From Marinobacter shengliensis (lineage in GTDB: Bacteria; Pseudomonadota; Gammaproteobacteria; Pseudomonadales; Oleiphilaceae), in contig NZ_PXNO01000021.1 of NCBI RefSeq assembly GCF_003007715.1, forward strand, positions 434,001-498,000: a DNA stretch of 64,000 nt. Direction: 5' to 3'. The notes beneath the pieces were generated by a model, which made no database searches, was not told the origin of the DNA, and saw only the letters and a program-made list of their open reading frames with translations. Numbering within the stretch: position 1 is the first letter of the stretch; the number at the start of each line of letters is the position of its first letter. The position numbers and the translations under genes are program-made. Shown here one piece after another: positions 55,656 to 64,000 of this stretch.

Positions 55656-58619
55656 TCACGACCTTTCGTTCGGGGTGCTGTTGCCGGTATCGGTGTCTGG
55701 CTCGTAGGCGGGCAGGCGTAACCTTACACAGGTTCCCCGCTGGCGTTCGGTATCTGCCGGGCTTTCCACCTGTACGTTGCCATAGTGTTCTTCAACAATG
55801 CTGTACACCAGTGAGAGCCCAAGGCCCGTACCTTTGTTCGGTGCTTTGGTGGTGTAAAACGGTTCAAAGATATGGTCCAGCTGGTCAGCGGGAATGCCGG
55901 TGCCTTCGTCAATCACTTCGATGATAGCGGAGTAGCCATCGCCCTTTCCACTGACCCGGATGGTACCGCCGTCTGGCGAGGCATCCCGGGCGTTGGCCAG
56001 CAGGTTGACGAAGACCTGCACCAGGCGTTGCTCATCCCCCAGTATCTGCAGGTTTTCCGGGCACTCGTTCCGGTACTGGATGCCCATGCCCTTGTCACTC
56101 AGCGACAACAGGTTGATGGATTCTTCCACGCAGCGGTGGATGCTGACCGGCTCATAGCGGTTGGCATGGGCGTGGTTGCCGGTTCGGGCAAAGTTCATCA
56201 GTGACTGCAAAATGGCGGAGATGCGTCGGGTTTGCTGCTGTATCTGGTCTGCGGTTTCCAGAATGGACGGGTCGTCGGTTTCCAGTTTCAGGTTCTGGGC
56301 CAGCGACGAAATACCGGTGACCGGGTTGCCAATCTCGTGCGCAACACCGGCGGCCAGTCGGCCCACGGAGGCCAGCCGTTCACTGTGCATCAGCTCGTCT
56401 TCCAGTAATCGGGTTTCGGTCTGGTCTTCCACCAGAATGATCGAGCCACCTTCCGGATGGTCCGGCCCGCTCAGGGCAGCCTTATGAAGGTTCAGCCAGT
56501 GGGGCTTGCCGCGCAGGTCGAGCCGGTGCTTGTAACGGTGCAGGTCGTCGCCCCGGTTGAAGTCGTCCAGCAGGGTATGCCAGTGCTCCGGCAGGGCCAT
56601 CAGTTTGGCGCCGACCACCTCGTCGGCAGAAATGCCAGTGAGCGATTCGATGGCGTGGTTCCACATCAGGATTTCGCCATCCTCACCGACAGAGCAGGCG
56701 GGTATCGGCAGGTTCTGCAGGGTCTGCCGGTAGTGGCGCCGCAAGTTGTCGAGCTCCCCGGCCAGGCCGGTAAGCTGGTTCTGGTAGTCGCCCAGCGCCC
56801 GCTCCACATAGCGGATGTCCTGGCCGGTGCCGCCGTGGGTCAGGGGTTTGAAGCCCAGATGGCGTTTGACAATATCCCTGGCTACGGCGGGGCCCAGCAA
56901 GCCCGACAGGTTGATTTCAACCTGATCCCTCAGGCGCCTGAGCTGGTAGGGGCGAAACTCCACGTTGGGCAGCTTTAATTGCCCCAGTGCACGCTCTACT
57001 TCCCGTCGGGCCACGGTCGGGCCCAGCGGGTCGGTCAGATGTTGAACGAAGTCGTTGGAGGATGTTGCCAGCAGTTCCCTGCGCTGTGGGCGAGACAGCG
57101 CACCCAGGGAGCAGGCCTGTGCCGCGCTGGTTTCTTCCGGAGACGCGGGGCTCAGGATTGAGACCAGTGCAAACACCGAAATGTTGGCCGTCAGGCTGAT
57201 GAAAGTGAACAGGTGCCAATTGTCATAACCCGGGGTGACCGGAAGATCCAGCCAGGACAGCAGGTCGGCGGCGTAGGAAAACGGCAGCACCAGGGTGGTC
57301 ATCCAGATGGCCAGGCCGGTCAGCAGTCCGGCGATCAGACCGCGCCGGTTGCCCTCCGGCCAGTAGATAACGCCGAGGGCGCCTGGCAGCAGCTGCAAGG
57401 TGCCGGAGAGCGAGATGGCTCCGAGGATGGACAGGTCCAGGTTCTGGCCAATGGTTTCGTGGAACAGCAGCGCCAGAAACAGGATAACGGCAATGAGCAG
57501 GCGTTTTACCCACTGCAGCCATTGATAGATGTCGCCCTGGTCTTTGGGAGTTTTCAGGGGCAGCACAACATGGTTGAGAACCATGCCCGACAGCGCCAGG
57601 GTGCTGACGATCATCAGCCCGCTGGCGGCGGAAAGCCCTGCGATATACATCAACAGTGTTAGCGCCGGGCTCTCCAGTGCCTGGGCCACCCCGATACTGA
57701 AAAACGCCTGGGGCACAACAACACCCAGGGCCTGGCCGGCCCAGACAATCAGGGGCACTGGCAGGCCAAGCAGTAGCAGATACAGGGGCAGGCCCCAGCT
57801 GGCTTTCGCCAGGGCCCTTGGCGAGGGGTTCTCGCTGAAGGTCATATGGTACATGTGCGGGAGGACCAGCGCGGCGGCAAACGACATCAGCAGCAGGGCC
57901 CGCCAGCTGCCATCATTGATCGCCATGGTCATGGTTGCCTCGGGGTGTGAGGCCCGGGCCAACCATTCTTCAAGCCCGTCGGTGCCGCCGAACACACCGA
58001 ATAACACCACACCGCCCAGCACCAGCAGGGCAACCACCTTGACCAGGGAGTCAAAGGCGATGGCCAGCACCAGCCCCTGATGGTTGCCAGAGCTCTGGTG
58101 CCGGCGTGCGCCAAAGAGCATGGTGAACAGCACGACGATCAGGCTGAACATCACGCTGATGGCTTTGGGCGAGGTGTCAGGCGCGAGCAGGGACGCCGAT
58201 ACCGCAACAGCCTGAATCTGCATGCTCAGCAGCGCCAGAATGGCGGCGGCTGAGCAGAGTGTCACCAGGGTGCCGGCCCACTGGCTGCGATAACGATAGG
58301 CAAAGAGGTCAGCCAGGGACGTCAGTTGATAAGCGCGGCCGATGCGCAAGATCGGGTTCAGCAACACCGGCGCCAGCAGAAAGGCCCCGGAGATACCCAG
58401 ATAGTAAGCCAGAAAGCCGTAACCGGATTCCGCCGCCATGCCGATGGCGCCGTAGACTGCCCAGATGCCGGCGTAGACGCCAAGGCTCAGGGTATAAACC
58501 AGAGGATGCCGTACCCACTGGCGCAGCAGGGTGCCCCGCTCGGTACTCCAGGCAATGCCGAACAACAGAATCAGGTACAGGAGGCTGGCCAGTAGCAGGC
58601 CGCTGGCGCTAAAACTCAT
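55656..58619 (-). CDS. cbrA: Sensor kinase CbrA with sodium/solute symporter domain
   Basis: Histidine kinase of 987 residues, near the length of Pseudomonas CbrA. Residues 1 to about 500 form a sodium:solute symporter-like membrane domain with many hydrophobic segments. A STAC-like linker and a PAS domain (PIPACSVGEDGEILMWNHAI) follow. The kinase core has the phosphoacceptor helix GVAHEIGNPVTGI and the ATP-binding GTGLGLSLVYSIVEEHYG. It signals to CbrB, encoded seven bases downstream. The ATG at 58619 overlaps the end of the small cbrX-like frame, indicating translational coupling. Confidence 0.95.
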   Translation of the reverse strand: MSFSASGLLLASLLYLILLFGIAWSTERGTLLRQWVRHPLVYTLSLGVYAGIWAVYGAIGMAAESGYGFLAYYLGISGAFLLAPVLLNPILRIGRAYQLTSLADLFAYRYRSQWAGTLVTLCSAAAILALLSMQIQAVAVSASLLAPDTSPKAISVMFSLIVVLFTMLFGARRHQSSGNHQGLVLAIAFDSLVKVVALLVLGGVVLFGVFGGTDGLEEWLARASHPEATMTMAINDGSWRALLLMSFAAALVLPHMYHMTFSENPSPRALAKASWGLPLYLLLLGLPVPLIVWAGQALGVVVPQAFFSIGVAQALESPALTLLMYIAGLSAASGLMIVSTLALSGMVLNHVVLPLKTPKDQGDIYQWLQWVKRLLIAVILFLALLFHETIGQNLDLSILGAISLSGTLQLLPGALGVIYWPEGNRRGLIAGLLTGLAIWMTTLVLPFSYAADLLSWLDLPVTPGYDNWHLFTFISLTANISVFALVSILSPASPEETSAAQACSLGALSRPQRRELLATSSNDFVQHLTDPLGPTVARREVERALGQLKLPNVEFRPYQLRRLRDQVEINLSGLLGPAVARDIVKRHLGFKPLTHGGTGQDIRYVERALGDYQNQLTGLAGELDNLRRHYRQTLQNLPIPACSVGEDGEILMWNHAIESLTGISADEVVGAKLMALPEHWHTLLDDFNRGDDLHRYKHRLDLRGKPHWLNLHKAALSGPDHPEGGSIILVEDQTETRLLEDELMHSERLASVGRLAAGVAHEIGNPVTGISSLAQNLKLETDDPSILETADQIQQQTRRISAILQSLMNFARTGNHAHANRYEPVSIHRCVEESINLLSLSDKGMGIQYRNECPENLQILGDEQRLVQVFVNLLANARDASPDGGTIRVSGKGDGYSAIIEVIDEGTGIPADQLDHIFEPFYTTKAPNKGTGLGLSLVYSIVEEHYGNVQVESPADTERQRGTCVRLRLPAYEPDTDTGNSTPNERS

Positions 58620-58785
58620 TGGGGTCTCGCCGCCATTCAAGCCAGAAACCGATGGCAATCAGGCCACCCCAGATCACATAGGGGCTATACCAGGCGTTGT
58701 CTGGTGAGGTCCACCAGTCCAGGATGTTGGGAGAAAAAATATAAATGGCCAGTACCAGCAAAAAGACCAGGCGGTAGATATACAT
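58609..58785 (-). CDS. Small membrane protein upstream of cbrA (CbrX-like)
   Basis: A 58-residue frame between gluQ and cbrA. It starts MYIYRLVFLLVLAIYIFSPN and has two hydrophobic segments (about 5-20 and 36-50), ending in WLEWRRDPNEF. Its stop lies eleven bases inside cbrA, so translation is probably coupled. Pseudomonas has a small frame at the same place, called CbrX in P. putida as far as I recall. The role is unknown; setting CbrA translation is likely. Confidence 0.75.
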   Translation of the reverse strand: MYIYRLVFLLVLAIYIFSPNILDWWTSPDNAWYSPYVIWGGLIAIGFWLEWRRDPNEF

Positions 58786-58789
58786 CGGC

Positions 58790-59707
58790 TCAGTGGTCCG
58801 GACGCAAGTGTGTGTTTGGGGTTATACCACGGGCCTGCCGGGATGTCAGGGGGATGGCGTGCCGGCGCCAGTTTTCCCGGCCCCAGGCGAGCACATCGTC
58901 CACCGTTGCCTGCACAAGCGCGGGCGGAGGCTGTTGGCCAAGGGCTGCCAGTGCGTTGACCAGGTTGGCTGCGGGCTGCTGATCATCCAGTGCCGGAGCG
59001 TGGGTCTGTTTGCTCAGCTTCTGGCCCTGGTCGTTCACGACGACCGGTATATGCAGCCACTGTGGTGACTGGGCACCAAGAGCCCGGAAAATCTGTTGCT
59101 GCTGGGCGGTCATGTCCAGTAAGTCGGAGCCCCGCACCACGTGGCTGATGTTCTGGTCTATATCGTCCACCACCACGGCCAGTTGGTAGGCGTAGAAGCC
59201 TTCCTTGCGCAGTAGCACCGGGTCGTCCAGCTCTGCAGCTACTCGCTGTTGTTGCTCGCCCAGCAGCAGATCCTGCCAGTGGCTGAGCTCGTCGGTCAGG
59301 GCAAACCGAATGGCGTAGGGAGTGTCACCGGGTGCCGGCTGGCCATCTCGGCAGTGGTCCGGATGATAACCGCCGTGCTTTTGGAGCAGTTTTCGGGAGC
59401 ACCGGCATCGATAGGCTTTATGCTGCGCCAGGAGCTGGTCAATGGCGGCCTGGTAGGCGTCGTGGCGCCGGGATTGAAATCGTACCGGTTCGTCGGGAAA
59501 CAGTCCGTGGCAGTCCAGGGAATGGAGAATCTGGCCTGTGGCCTCGGGGGGCTCCCGTAGCGGGTCCAGGTCTTCGATGCGAACCAGCCAGTCGCCACCG
59601 GCGGTGCGGGCTTCCAGCCAACTGGCCAGGGCGGTTACTAGGGAGCCGAAATGCAGCGGTCCTGTCGGGGAGGGGGCAAAACGCCCACGGTACCGTGGTT
59701 GCTCCAT
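58790..59707 (-). CDS. gluQ: Glutamyl-Q tRNA(Asp) synthetase
   Basis: Truncated glutamyl-tRNA synthetase paralogue of 305 residues that attaches glutamate to queuosine in tRNA-Asp. The class I signature is GRFAPSPTGPLHFGSLVTAL, the zinc site is in CRCSRKLL...YHPDHC, and the KMSKS-like loop is GQKLSKQTHA. There is no anticodon-binding domain, as expected for the family. Between dksA and cbrA as in Pseudomonas. Confidence 0.96.
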   Translation of the reverse strand: MEQPRYRGRFAPSPTGPLHFGSLVTALASWLEARTAGGDWLVRIEDLDPLREPPEATGQILHSLDCHGLFPDEPVRFQSRRHDAYQAAIDQLLAQHKAYRCRCSRKLLQKHGGYHPDHCRDGQPAPGDTPYAIRFALTDELSHWQDLLLGEQQQRVAAELDDPVLLRKEGFYAYQLAVVVDDIDQNISHVVRGSDLLDMTAQQQQIFRALGAQSPQWLHIPVVVNDQGQKLSKQTHAPALDDQQPAANLVNALAALGQQPPPALVQATVDDVLAWGRENWRRHAIPLTSRQARGITPNTHLRPDH

Positions 59708-59754
59708 AGAAACTCAGTAAGCCGGCTGCTTATGCGGCCGGCTCTCGGTGGGGC

Positions 59755-60195
59755 TCAGATGCCAGTCTGGCGCTCGCGGATTTCCGCCAGGGTCTTGCAG
59801 TCAATGCACAGTGTAGCCGTCGGGCGAGCCTCCAGGCGACGAATGCCGATCTCCACGCCGCACTGATCACAGAAACCGTAGTCGTCTTTGTCGATGCGGT
59901 CGATGGTCTGGTCAATCTTTTTGATCAGCTTGCGCTCACGATCCCGGGTGCGCAGTTCCAGGCTGAATTCTTCTTCCTGGGTTGCACGGTCACTGGGATC
60001 CGCGTAATTTGCGGCGTCTTCCTGCATGTGATGCATGGTGCGGTCCACTTCTTCCATCAGCTCCTGTTTCCATTGAAGGAGCAGATTTTTGAAGTGCTGC
60101 AGCATGTCAGCACTCATGTAGTCTTCACCCTTTTTCATTTCATAAGGGGTGAAATTGGTAAAACGTTCGCGTGGTTGTTCTGCAGTGTTTGCCAT
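59755..60195 (-). CDS. dksA: RNA polymerase-binding transcription factor DksA
   Basis: Protein of 146 residues that works with ppGpp on RNA polymerase. A long coiled coil (residues about 30-105, including DRTMHHMQEDAANYADPSDR with the Asp residues at the tip) is followed by a CX2CX17CX2C zinc finger (FCDQCGVEIG; LCIDCKTL). The ATG at 60195 matches the family length; a longer frame upstream is unlikely to be translated. With spoT and rpoZ also here, all three partners of the stringent response are in this window. Confidence 0.97.
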   Translation of the reverse strand: MANTAEQPRERFTNFTPYEMKKGEDYMSADMLQHFKNLLLQWKQELMEEVDRTMHHMQEDAANYADPSDRATQEEEFSLELRTRDRERKLIKKIDQTIDRIDKDDYGFCDQCGVEIGIRRLEARPTATLCIDCKTLAEIRERQTGI

Positions 60196-60373
60196 TGAAC
60201 CCGGCCTCTTGTTTGTACTACTACAAGAACGCTTTGCTTCCGCCGCGCCAGCACGGTTGCTGCGCAGTTTAACCCTGGATAAAAGCATTCGTCCTGAAAC
60301 GGGAATTTGCGGAAAATAGCAGATTAGTCTCAGGGTGGCCAGCCTTGTGACAACGACTTTTTGCGGAGATCAC

Positions 60374-61105
60374 ATGAAGTTTGCTGAACCTTTGGTGGAA
60401 GGGCGCCTGATTCGCCGCTACAAACGCTTCCTTGCCGATGTAAGATTGCCCGATGGCGAGGAAGTGACGGCGCACTGCCCGAACACCGGCTCCATGCTGG
60501 GTTGCCAGCCCGATAACGCCAGGGTCTGGCTGAGCCGTAGCGATAATCCCAAGCGCAAGTTGAAGTACACCTGGGAGCTGGTGGAAACCGGCCCGGCGGT
60601 ATTTGCCTGCGTGAATACCGCCCGTCCCAACGCTCAGGCACGGGAGGCCATCGAAGCCGGGCGGGTACCGGAGCTGGCCGGTTACACAGAATGCCGGGCA
60701 GAAGTGCGTTATGGTGATGAGAAAAGCCGGATCGATTTGTTGTTTTCGGGCCATCCGACACGGCCAGACGCCTGGGTTGAGGTAAAGAATGTCACGCTGG
60801 CGGAAGGTTCAAGCGGCTATTTCCCCGATGCGGTGACCGAACGGGGCCAGAAGCACCTGCGGGAACTGATGGCTCAGGTGGAGAAGGGCGATCGGGCGGT
60901 ACTGTTCTTTGTGGTTAACCACACCGGAATCGAAGCGGTGCGCCCGGCGGACCACATTGACGCCCGCTACGGTGAGTTATTGCGTCAGGCGCAGGCGGCC
61001 GGGGTTGAGGTATTGGCTTATCGTGCCGCGCTTGCAGGGCCGAATGGCAACCCGGGTGGCAGGCTGGATTTGATTGAAGCGGTGCCGGTCAGTCTCCAAG
61101 CCTGA
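60374..61105 (+). CDS. sfsA: Sugar fermentation stimulation protein homologue SfsA
   Basis: Protein of 243 residues with the family start [20 protein letters not shown] and conserved [24 protein letters not shown] and [14 protein letters not shown]. The core resembles a nuclease fold; in E. coli SfsA binds DNA nonspecifically. The ATG at 60374 follows GGAGAT. It is divergent from dksA and overlaps the Rieske gene by 17 bases. Confidence 0.93.
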   Translation: MKFAEPLVEGRLIRRYKRFLADVRLPDGEEVTAHCPNTGSMLGCQPDNARVWLSRSDNPKRKLKYTWELVETGPAVFACVNTARPNAQAREAIEAGRVPELAGYTECRAEVRYGDEKSRIDLLFSGHPTRPDAWVEVKNVTLAEGSSGYFPDAVTERGQKHLRELMAQVEKGDRAVLFFVVNHTGIEAVRPADHIDARYGELLRQAQAAGVEVLAYRAALAGPNGNPGGRLDLIEAVPVSLQA

Positions 61106-61460
61106 TTTCGATCTGGCCATCGTTCTGGCGTACCTCCAGGGCGGTCAAGGCATCGCCCTGGCAGGGGCCCGCAATGCACTCACCGGTGCCGGGCTTGAAC
61201 AACGCGCCGTGGGTAGAACATTGGATAAAGAGGTTGTCGGCGTCCATGAATTTGCCCGGCATCCAGTTCAGTTCGATGCCCAGGTGCGGGCAGATGTTCA
61301 GGTAGGCTTTCGGCTCACTACCATCCAGAAACACAAAACCGGTCAGGGGCATGCCTTCCGGTTCACGGGCTTTCTGTTTCAGCCGGAATTCGATAAACCG
61401 GCCTGGAACCAGATCTGTTGCCGGGCAAACGGTCTGCCAGGGATGGTTCTGTTCTGTCAT
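61089..61460 (-). CDS. Rieske [2Fe-2S] ferredoxin-like protein
   Basis: Soluble protein of 123 residues with a Rieske cluster site: [10 protein letters not shown] (Cys-X-His) and CSTHGALF (Cys-X2-His), about 15 residues apart. It resembles the small ferredoxin of dioxygenase systems and NirD-like proteins, but no oxygenase is adjacent. The start overlaps the pentapeptide gene stop by four bases, so the two are coupled. The electron partner is unknown. Confidence 0.87.
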   Translation of the reverse strand: MTEQNHPWQTVCPATDLVPGRFIEFRLKQKAREPEGMPLTGFVFLDGSEPKAYLNICPHLGIELNWMPGKFMDADNLFIQCSTHGALFKPGTGECIAGPCQGDALTALEVRQNDGQIEIRLGD

Positions 61461-61825
61461 TTTGGCAGCAGGGCGTATCGCATCCGGGTGCCGTGGTTCA
61501 ACGACATCACGATTTCATCGGCCTCCAGGCGATGGGGGAAATAGCAGCCGGAGATCTTGGCGCTGGCGATGCTGGCTCCCTCCATCCGGGATTTGGAAAA
61601 GTCGATGCCGCGCAGGTCGGCGCCCCGGAAGTAAGCGTGGCGCAAATCCAGCCCCTTGGCGTCGAGGCCGCGTAAATCCAGGCCCCGGAAGTCGCCATGG
61701 GCAAAACTGGGCAGTTCGCTCAGTTTTGCTTTCTCGACATTGAACGCCTTGATGTCTTCGCTGCGCAGTATGTCGTACAGCGGGTGATCAATCTGATGCA
61801 GTTCGTGTTCCGTAACGTCGTCCAT
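61457..61825 (-). CDS. Pentapeptide repeat protein
   Basis: Protein of 122 residues with about nine A(D/N)LXX-type repeats between residues 40 and 95 (FRGLDLRGLDAKGLDLRHAY, FRGADLRGIDFSKSRM), which fold into a right-handed quadrilateral helix. The start at ATG 61825 has GAGG ten bases upstream; the open frame further up lacks similarity. It is translationally coupled to the Rieske gene. The function of short proteins of this type is mostly unknown. Confidence 0.82.
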   Translation of the reverse strand: MDDVTEHELHQIDHPLYDILRSEDIKAFNVEKAKLSELPSFAHGDFRGLDLRGLDAKGLDLRHAYFRGADLRGIDFSKSRMEGASIASAKISGCYFPHRLEADEIVMSLNHGTRMRYALLPK

Positions 61826-61868
61826 CTCACACCTCGAATGGAATGATGCCAAGCGTATGCGTCTAAGT

Positions 61869-63482
61869 TTAGACGTTTTGTCCCGGAGGCAAGCCAAAGT
61901 GCTGCCGAATGCGGTCTGCGACCGCTTCCGCCACATGCTCCTGGTCGGTATGCAGGTGCACGGTGTGGGTTTTCTCCTCCACCGTCAGTGGCTCGAACCA
62001 GCTTTGCTGTGCATCCAGCAGTTCTTCGGTGGCTTCCGAGGCATCGCCTTTGCGTTTGCGCACCCACTCACGTCTCAGCTGTTCCGGGGCCTCGCAGTGT
62101 AGCAGGGCAAACGGCACGCCCTGGGTCTCGGCGACCTTGGCAAAAAGGGTGCGTTCACGTTCTTTCAGACAGGCGGCATCCACGATGACAGAAAGCCCGG
62201 AGGCCAGCAGGTCCTGGGCCAGATTGGCGAGGTGCTGGTAAGTCTGTTCGGTGACTTCCGGGCTGTAAAGGTCGGTACCGAGGCCGGATTTACTATCGTC
62301 CAGCGGTCCCAGGCCGTGCAGACGCTTGCGCTCAACATCCGAACGCAGCCGGATCAGATTCAGCTCGCCGGCTATGGCGGCACTGACGCAGGTCTTGCCG
62401 CTGGCTGAAAGCCCGGTGGTGGCCAGCAGGTAATGGTTGGGGATCTCGCCGTAATCTTCCGCCAACTGGGCGTAATCCCGGTAGCGTTGCATCAGGCCGG
62501 CTTTTTCGCCCTCGCCCAGGCTGGGGTTAGCCATGGTGAACAGGGCAATCTTGGCCCGCACCATCGCCCGGTAAGCCTTGTAGAGCGGGAGCAGCGCCAA
62601 GGCTTCGAAATCGCCCCGGTATTCCAGATAGCTGTTCAGCACCAGGTTGGCGAGCAGCGGTTCACGACGGGATTCCAGGTCCATCAGCAGAAACGCCAGA
62701 TCGTTGATGACATCAATCCAGCGGAACGGCTCATTGAATTCGATGCAGTCGAACACCGTGACCTGATCGTTGAACACCGTAATATTGGCCAGGTGCAAGT
62801 CGCCATGGCATTCCCGCACCATGCCCTTGGCCCTGCGGCTGGCAATCAGCTCCCGGTGCCGCTCGAAGGTGGTCCGGGTCCATTCTTCCAGATTGTCCAG
62901 CTGCAGCAGCAGGGTGTTGTCGTCCAGCATCGGGCGAATCTGGTCGAAGTTTTCCTGCATCGCGGCGTACACCGCTTCCGGGGTGCCCAGGGGTTTATCT
63001 TCGGCAACGGCAGGCAAGCTATCGTGGAACTGCGCTACCTGGCGGGACAGGTTGGTGAGCATCTCCGGTGGCAGGTCACCGCGCTCCTGGCGCTTGTCGA
63101 ACAGCTGGTCCTGGTCGAACTGGCGCATGCGGATGGCATATTCAAAGGCTTCGCCCTCGCCGCCGATGACCGGTTGCTCCGGTGTGCCGGTGATGGGCAA
63201 AACGCCCTGGTAAAGTTCCGACGCCAGGCGGCTGTTGAGTCGGAGCTCTTCCTCGCAGAAGTGCTTGCGGCGCGCCAGGGTGGAGAAATCCAGAAAGCCG
63301 AAATCCATCGGTTTCTTGATCTTGTAGGCATAGTTGCCGGTCAGCAACACTTGTGAAATGTGGGTTTCAATCACCTGAAAGCCCTGTACCGGGTGGTCAT
63401 ACAGCGCCGGGTTTTGCAGTGCCTTGATCAGTGTCTCCGATGGGGTCGCGCTCACGGTATGCTCCTGGTTCCCTGAACTCAT
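61869..63482 (-). CDS. Fused APH-like kinase and P-loop kinase protein
   Basis: Protein of 537 residues with two parts. Residues about 30-330 resemble an aminoglycoside phosphotransferase/choline kinase fold, with catalytic loop CHGDLHLANITVF and metal-binding VFDCIEFN. Residues about 350-520 are a P-loop domain (TTGLSASGKTCVSAAIAGEL; VIVDAACLKERERTLF) of the zeta-toxin/adenylylsulfate kinase-like group. The same fusion is common beside mrcB in pseudomonads. The substrate is unknown; resistance need not be implied. Confidence 0.85.
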   Translation of the reverse strand: MSSGNQEHTVSATPSETLIKALQNPALYDHPVQGFQVIETHISQVLLTGNYAYKIKKPMDFGFLDFSTLARRKHFCEEELRLNSRLASELYQGVLPITGTPEQPVIGGEGEAFEYAIRMRQFDQDQLFDKRQERGDLPPEMLTNLSRQVAQFHDSLPAVAEDKPLGTPEAVYAAMQENFDQIRPMLDDNTLLLQLDNLEEWTRTTFERHRELIASRRAKGMVRECHGDLHLANITVFNDQVTVFDCIEFNEPFRWIDVINDLAFLLMDLESRREPLLANLVLNSYLEYRGDFEALALLPLYKAYRAMVRAKIALFTMANPSLGEGEKAGLMQRYRDYAQLAEDYGEIPNHYLLATTGLSASGKTCVSAAIAGELNLIRLRSDVERKRLHGLGPLDDSKSGLGTDLYSPEVTEQTYQHLANLAQDLLASGLSVIVDAACLKERERTLFAKVAETQGVPFALLHCEAPEQLRREWVRKRKGDASEATEELLDAQQSWFEPLTVEEKTHTVHLHTDQEHVAEAVADRIRQHFGLPPGQNV

Positions 63483-63588
63483 TGATTTTTATCGCTCTGT
63501 TCTGATTGGCCTACTATAGCGGGCGGATTACAGAAATAACACACAACAGACCTGCCGAAGGGGGCGCCCGCTTCGTTATAATCCCGCC

Positions 63589-64000
63589 ATGACCAAATCT
63601 CGTTCCCCCCGTAAAAAATCGTCCAAATCCAGGCCGGCGGCCAAACGCGGCGGTTTCTGGCGTTTTCTGTTTCGTGCCGGAGCCCTGGGCCTGGTGCTTC
63701 TGGCCGGCTGGATGGTGTACCTCGATGCGGTTGTAACCTCCCGTTTTGAGGGGCGTCGTTTTGAAGTGCCGTCCCGTGTCTACGCCCGGCCGTTGGAGCT
63801 TTATGATGGCGCGAGCGTGAGCGCGGCAGGCCTTGCCCGGGAGCTGGAATTGGCCGGCTACCGGGCCGGAGATGGCGTTCGGGCCGGGACTTATCAGCGA
63901 AATGGCGGGCGGTTTATGATCAGCGCCCGTGGTTTCAGGTTCCCCGATGGTGAAGAGCCCAGGCGCCGATTGTCATTGGTGGTGTCGGGAGACCGTGTTC
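63589..64000 (+). CDS. mrcB: Penicillin-binding protein 1B, 3' part outside window
   Basis: The first 137 residues of a class A penicillin-binding protein, which polymerises and crosslinks peptidoglycan. A short basic cytoplasmic tail (SRSPRKKSSKSRPAAKRG) leads into one membrane segment (FLFRAGALGLVLLAGWMVYL). The UvrB-like UB2H region of PBP1B begins after it (FEVPSRVYARPLELYDGA, LARELELAGYR). The UB2H part points to PBP1B rather than PBP1A. The glycosyltransferase and transpeptidase domains lie beyond the edge. It is divergent from the kinase fusion. Confidence 0.88.
   Translation, partial: MTKSRSPRKKSSKSRPAAKRGGFWRFLFRAGALGLVLLAGWMVYLDAVVTSRFEGRRFEVPSRVYARPLELYDGASVSAAGLARELELAGYRAGDGVRAGTYQRNGGRFMISARGFRFPDGEEPRRRLSLVVSGDRV

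Overview
The window reads as the chromosome of a marine gammaproteobacterium of the Marinobacter type. This rests on three things. The gene order closely follows Pseudomonas (pyrE-crc-rph-yicC-gmk-rpoZ-spoT; oxyR-recG-HDOD; rpoD-dnaG-rpsU-tsaD-plsY-folB-folK; pgi-panC-panB-folK-pcnB-crcZ-cbrB-cbrA-gluQ-dksA). A complete Crc/CbrAB carbon-control set is present. Between these blocks lie tandem FadL-type porin/lipoprotein cassettes resembling the alkane-uptake AupAB operon of marine oil degraders. The genus is an inference.

Layout. 1-6.9 kb: the 3' end of a FadL-type porin gene, polA, small envelope proteins, a phasin-like protein and pyrE. 6.9-20 kb: crc, rph, yicC, a tandem universal stress protein, gmk, rpoZ, spoT, ridA, oxyR, recG and an HDOD protein. 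A chain of hairpins bounded by 23-bp inverted repeats lies between crc and rph. 20-23 kb: a molybdopterin oxidoreductase with a small membrane protein. 23.2-32.6 kb: two tandem copies of a porin + large lipoprotein operon, each ending in a similar terminator. 33-39.6 kb: a PEP-CTERM protein, a LuxR-type regulator fused to an alpha/beta-hydrolase fold that has lost its catalytic triad, a methyltransferase/ATP-grasp operon and a secreted lipoprotein. 39.7-41.1 kb: a small two-gene insertion (nucleotidyltransferase + helical protein) bounded by copies of the 3' end of a CAU tRNA. 41.2-64 kb: housekeeping blocks and the cbrXAB-crcZ region, ending in the 5' end of a class A penicillin-binding protein gene (probably mrcB).

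Two circuits stand out. First, carbon control: CbrA/CbrB, a CbrB-type upstream site, a sigma-54 promoter, a CrcZ-like RNA of about 385 nt with five A-rich CA clusters, and Crc are all here. Both AupA-like genes carry an AANAANAA motif directly against their Shine-Dalgarno sequence, which predicts Hfq/Crc repression of alkane uptake relieved by CrcZ. Second, a candidate undescribed system: the same 22-bp motif, with core dyad TACCA-GA-TGGTA, lies upstream of the methyltransferase/ATP-grasp operon (in the intergenic region shared with the regulator gene) and upstream of the lipoprotein gene 4 kb away. The regulator looks like a sensor that uses a dead hydrolase fold to bind a ligand. The product of the methyltransferase/ATP-grasp pair is unknown.

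All assignments come from reading sequence and remembered family features. No database search or folding calculation was run.
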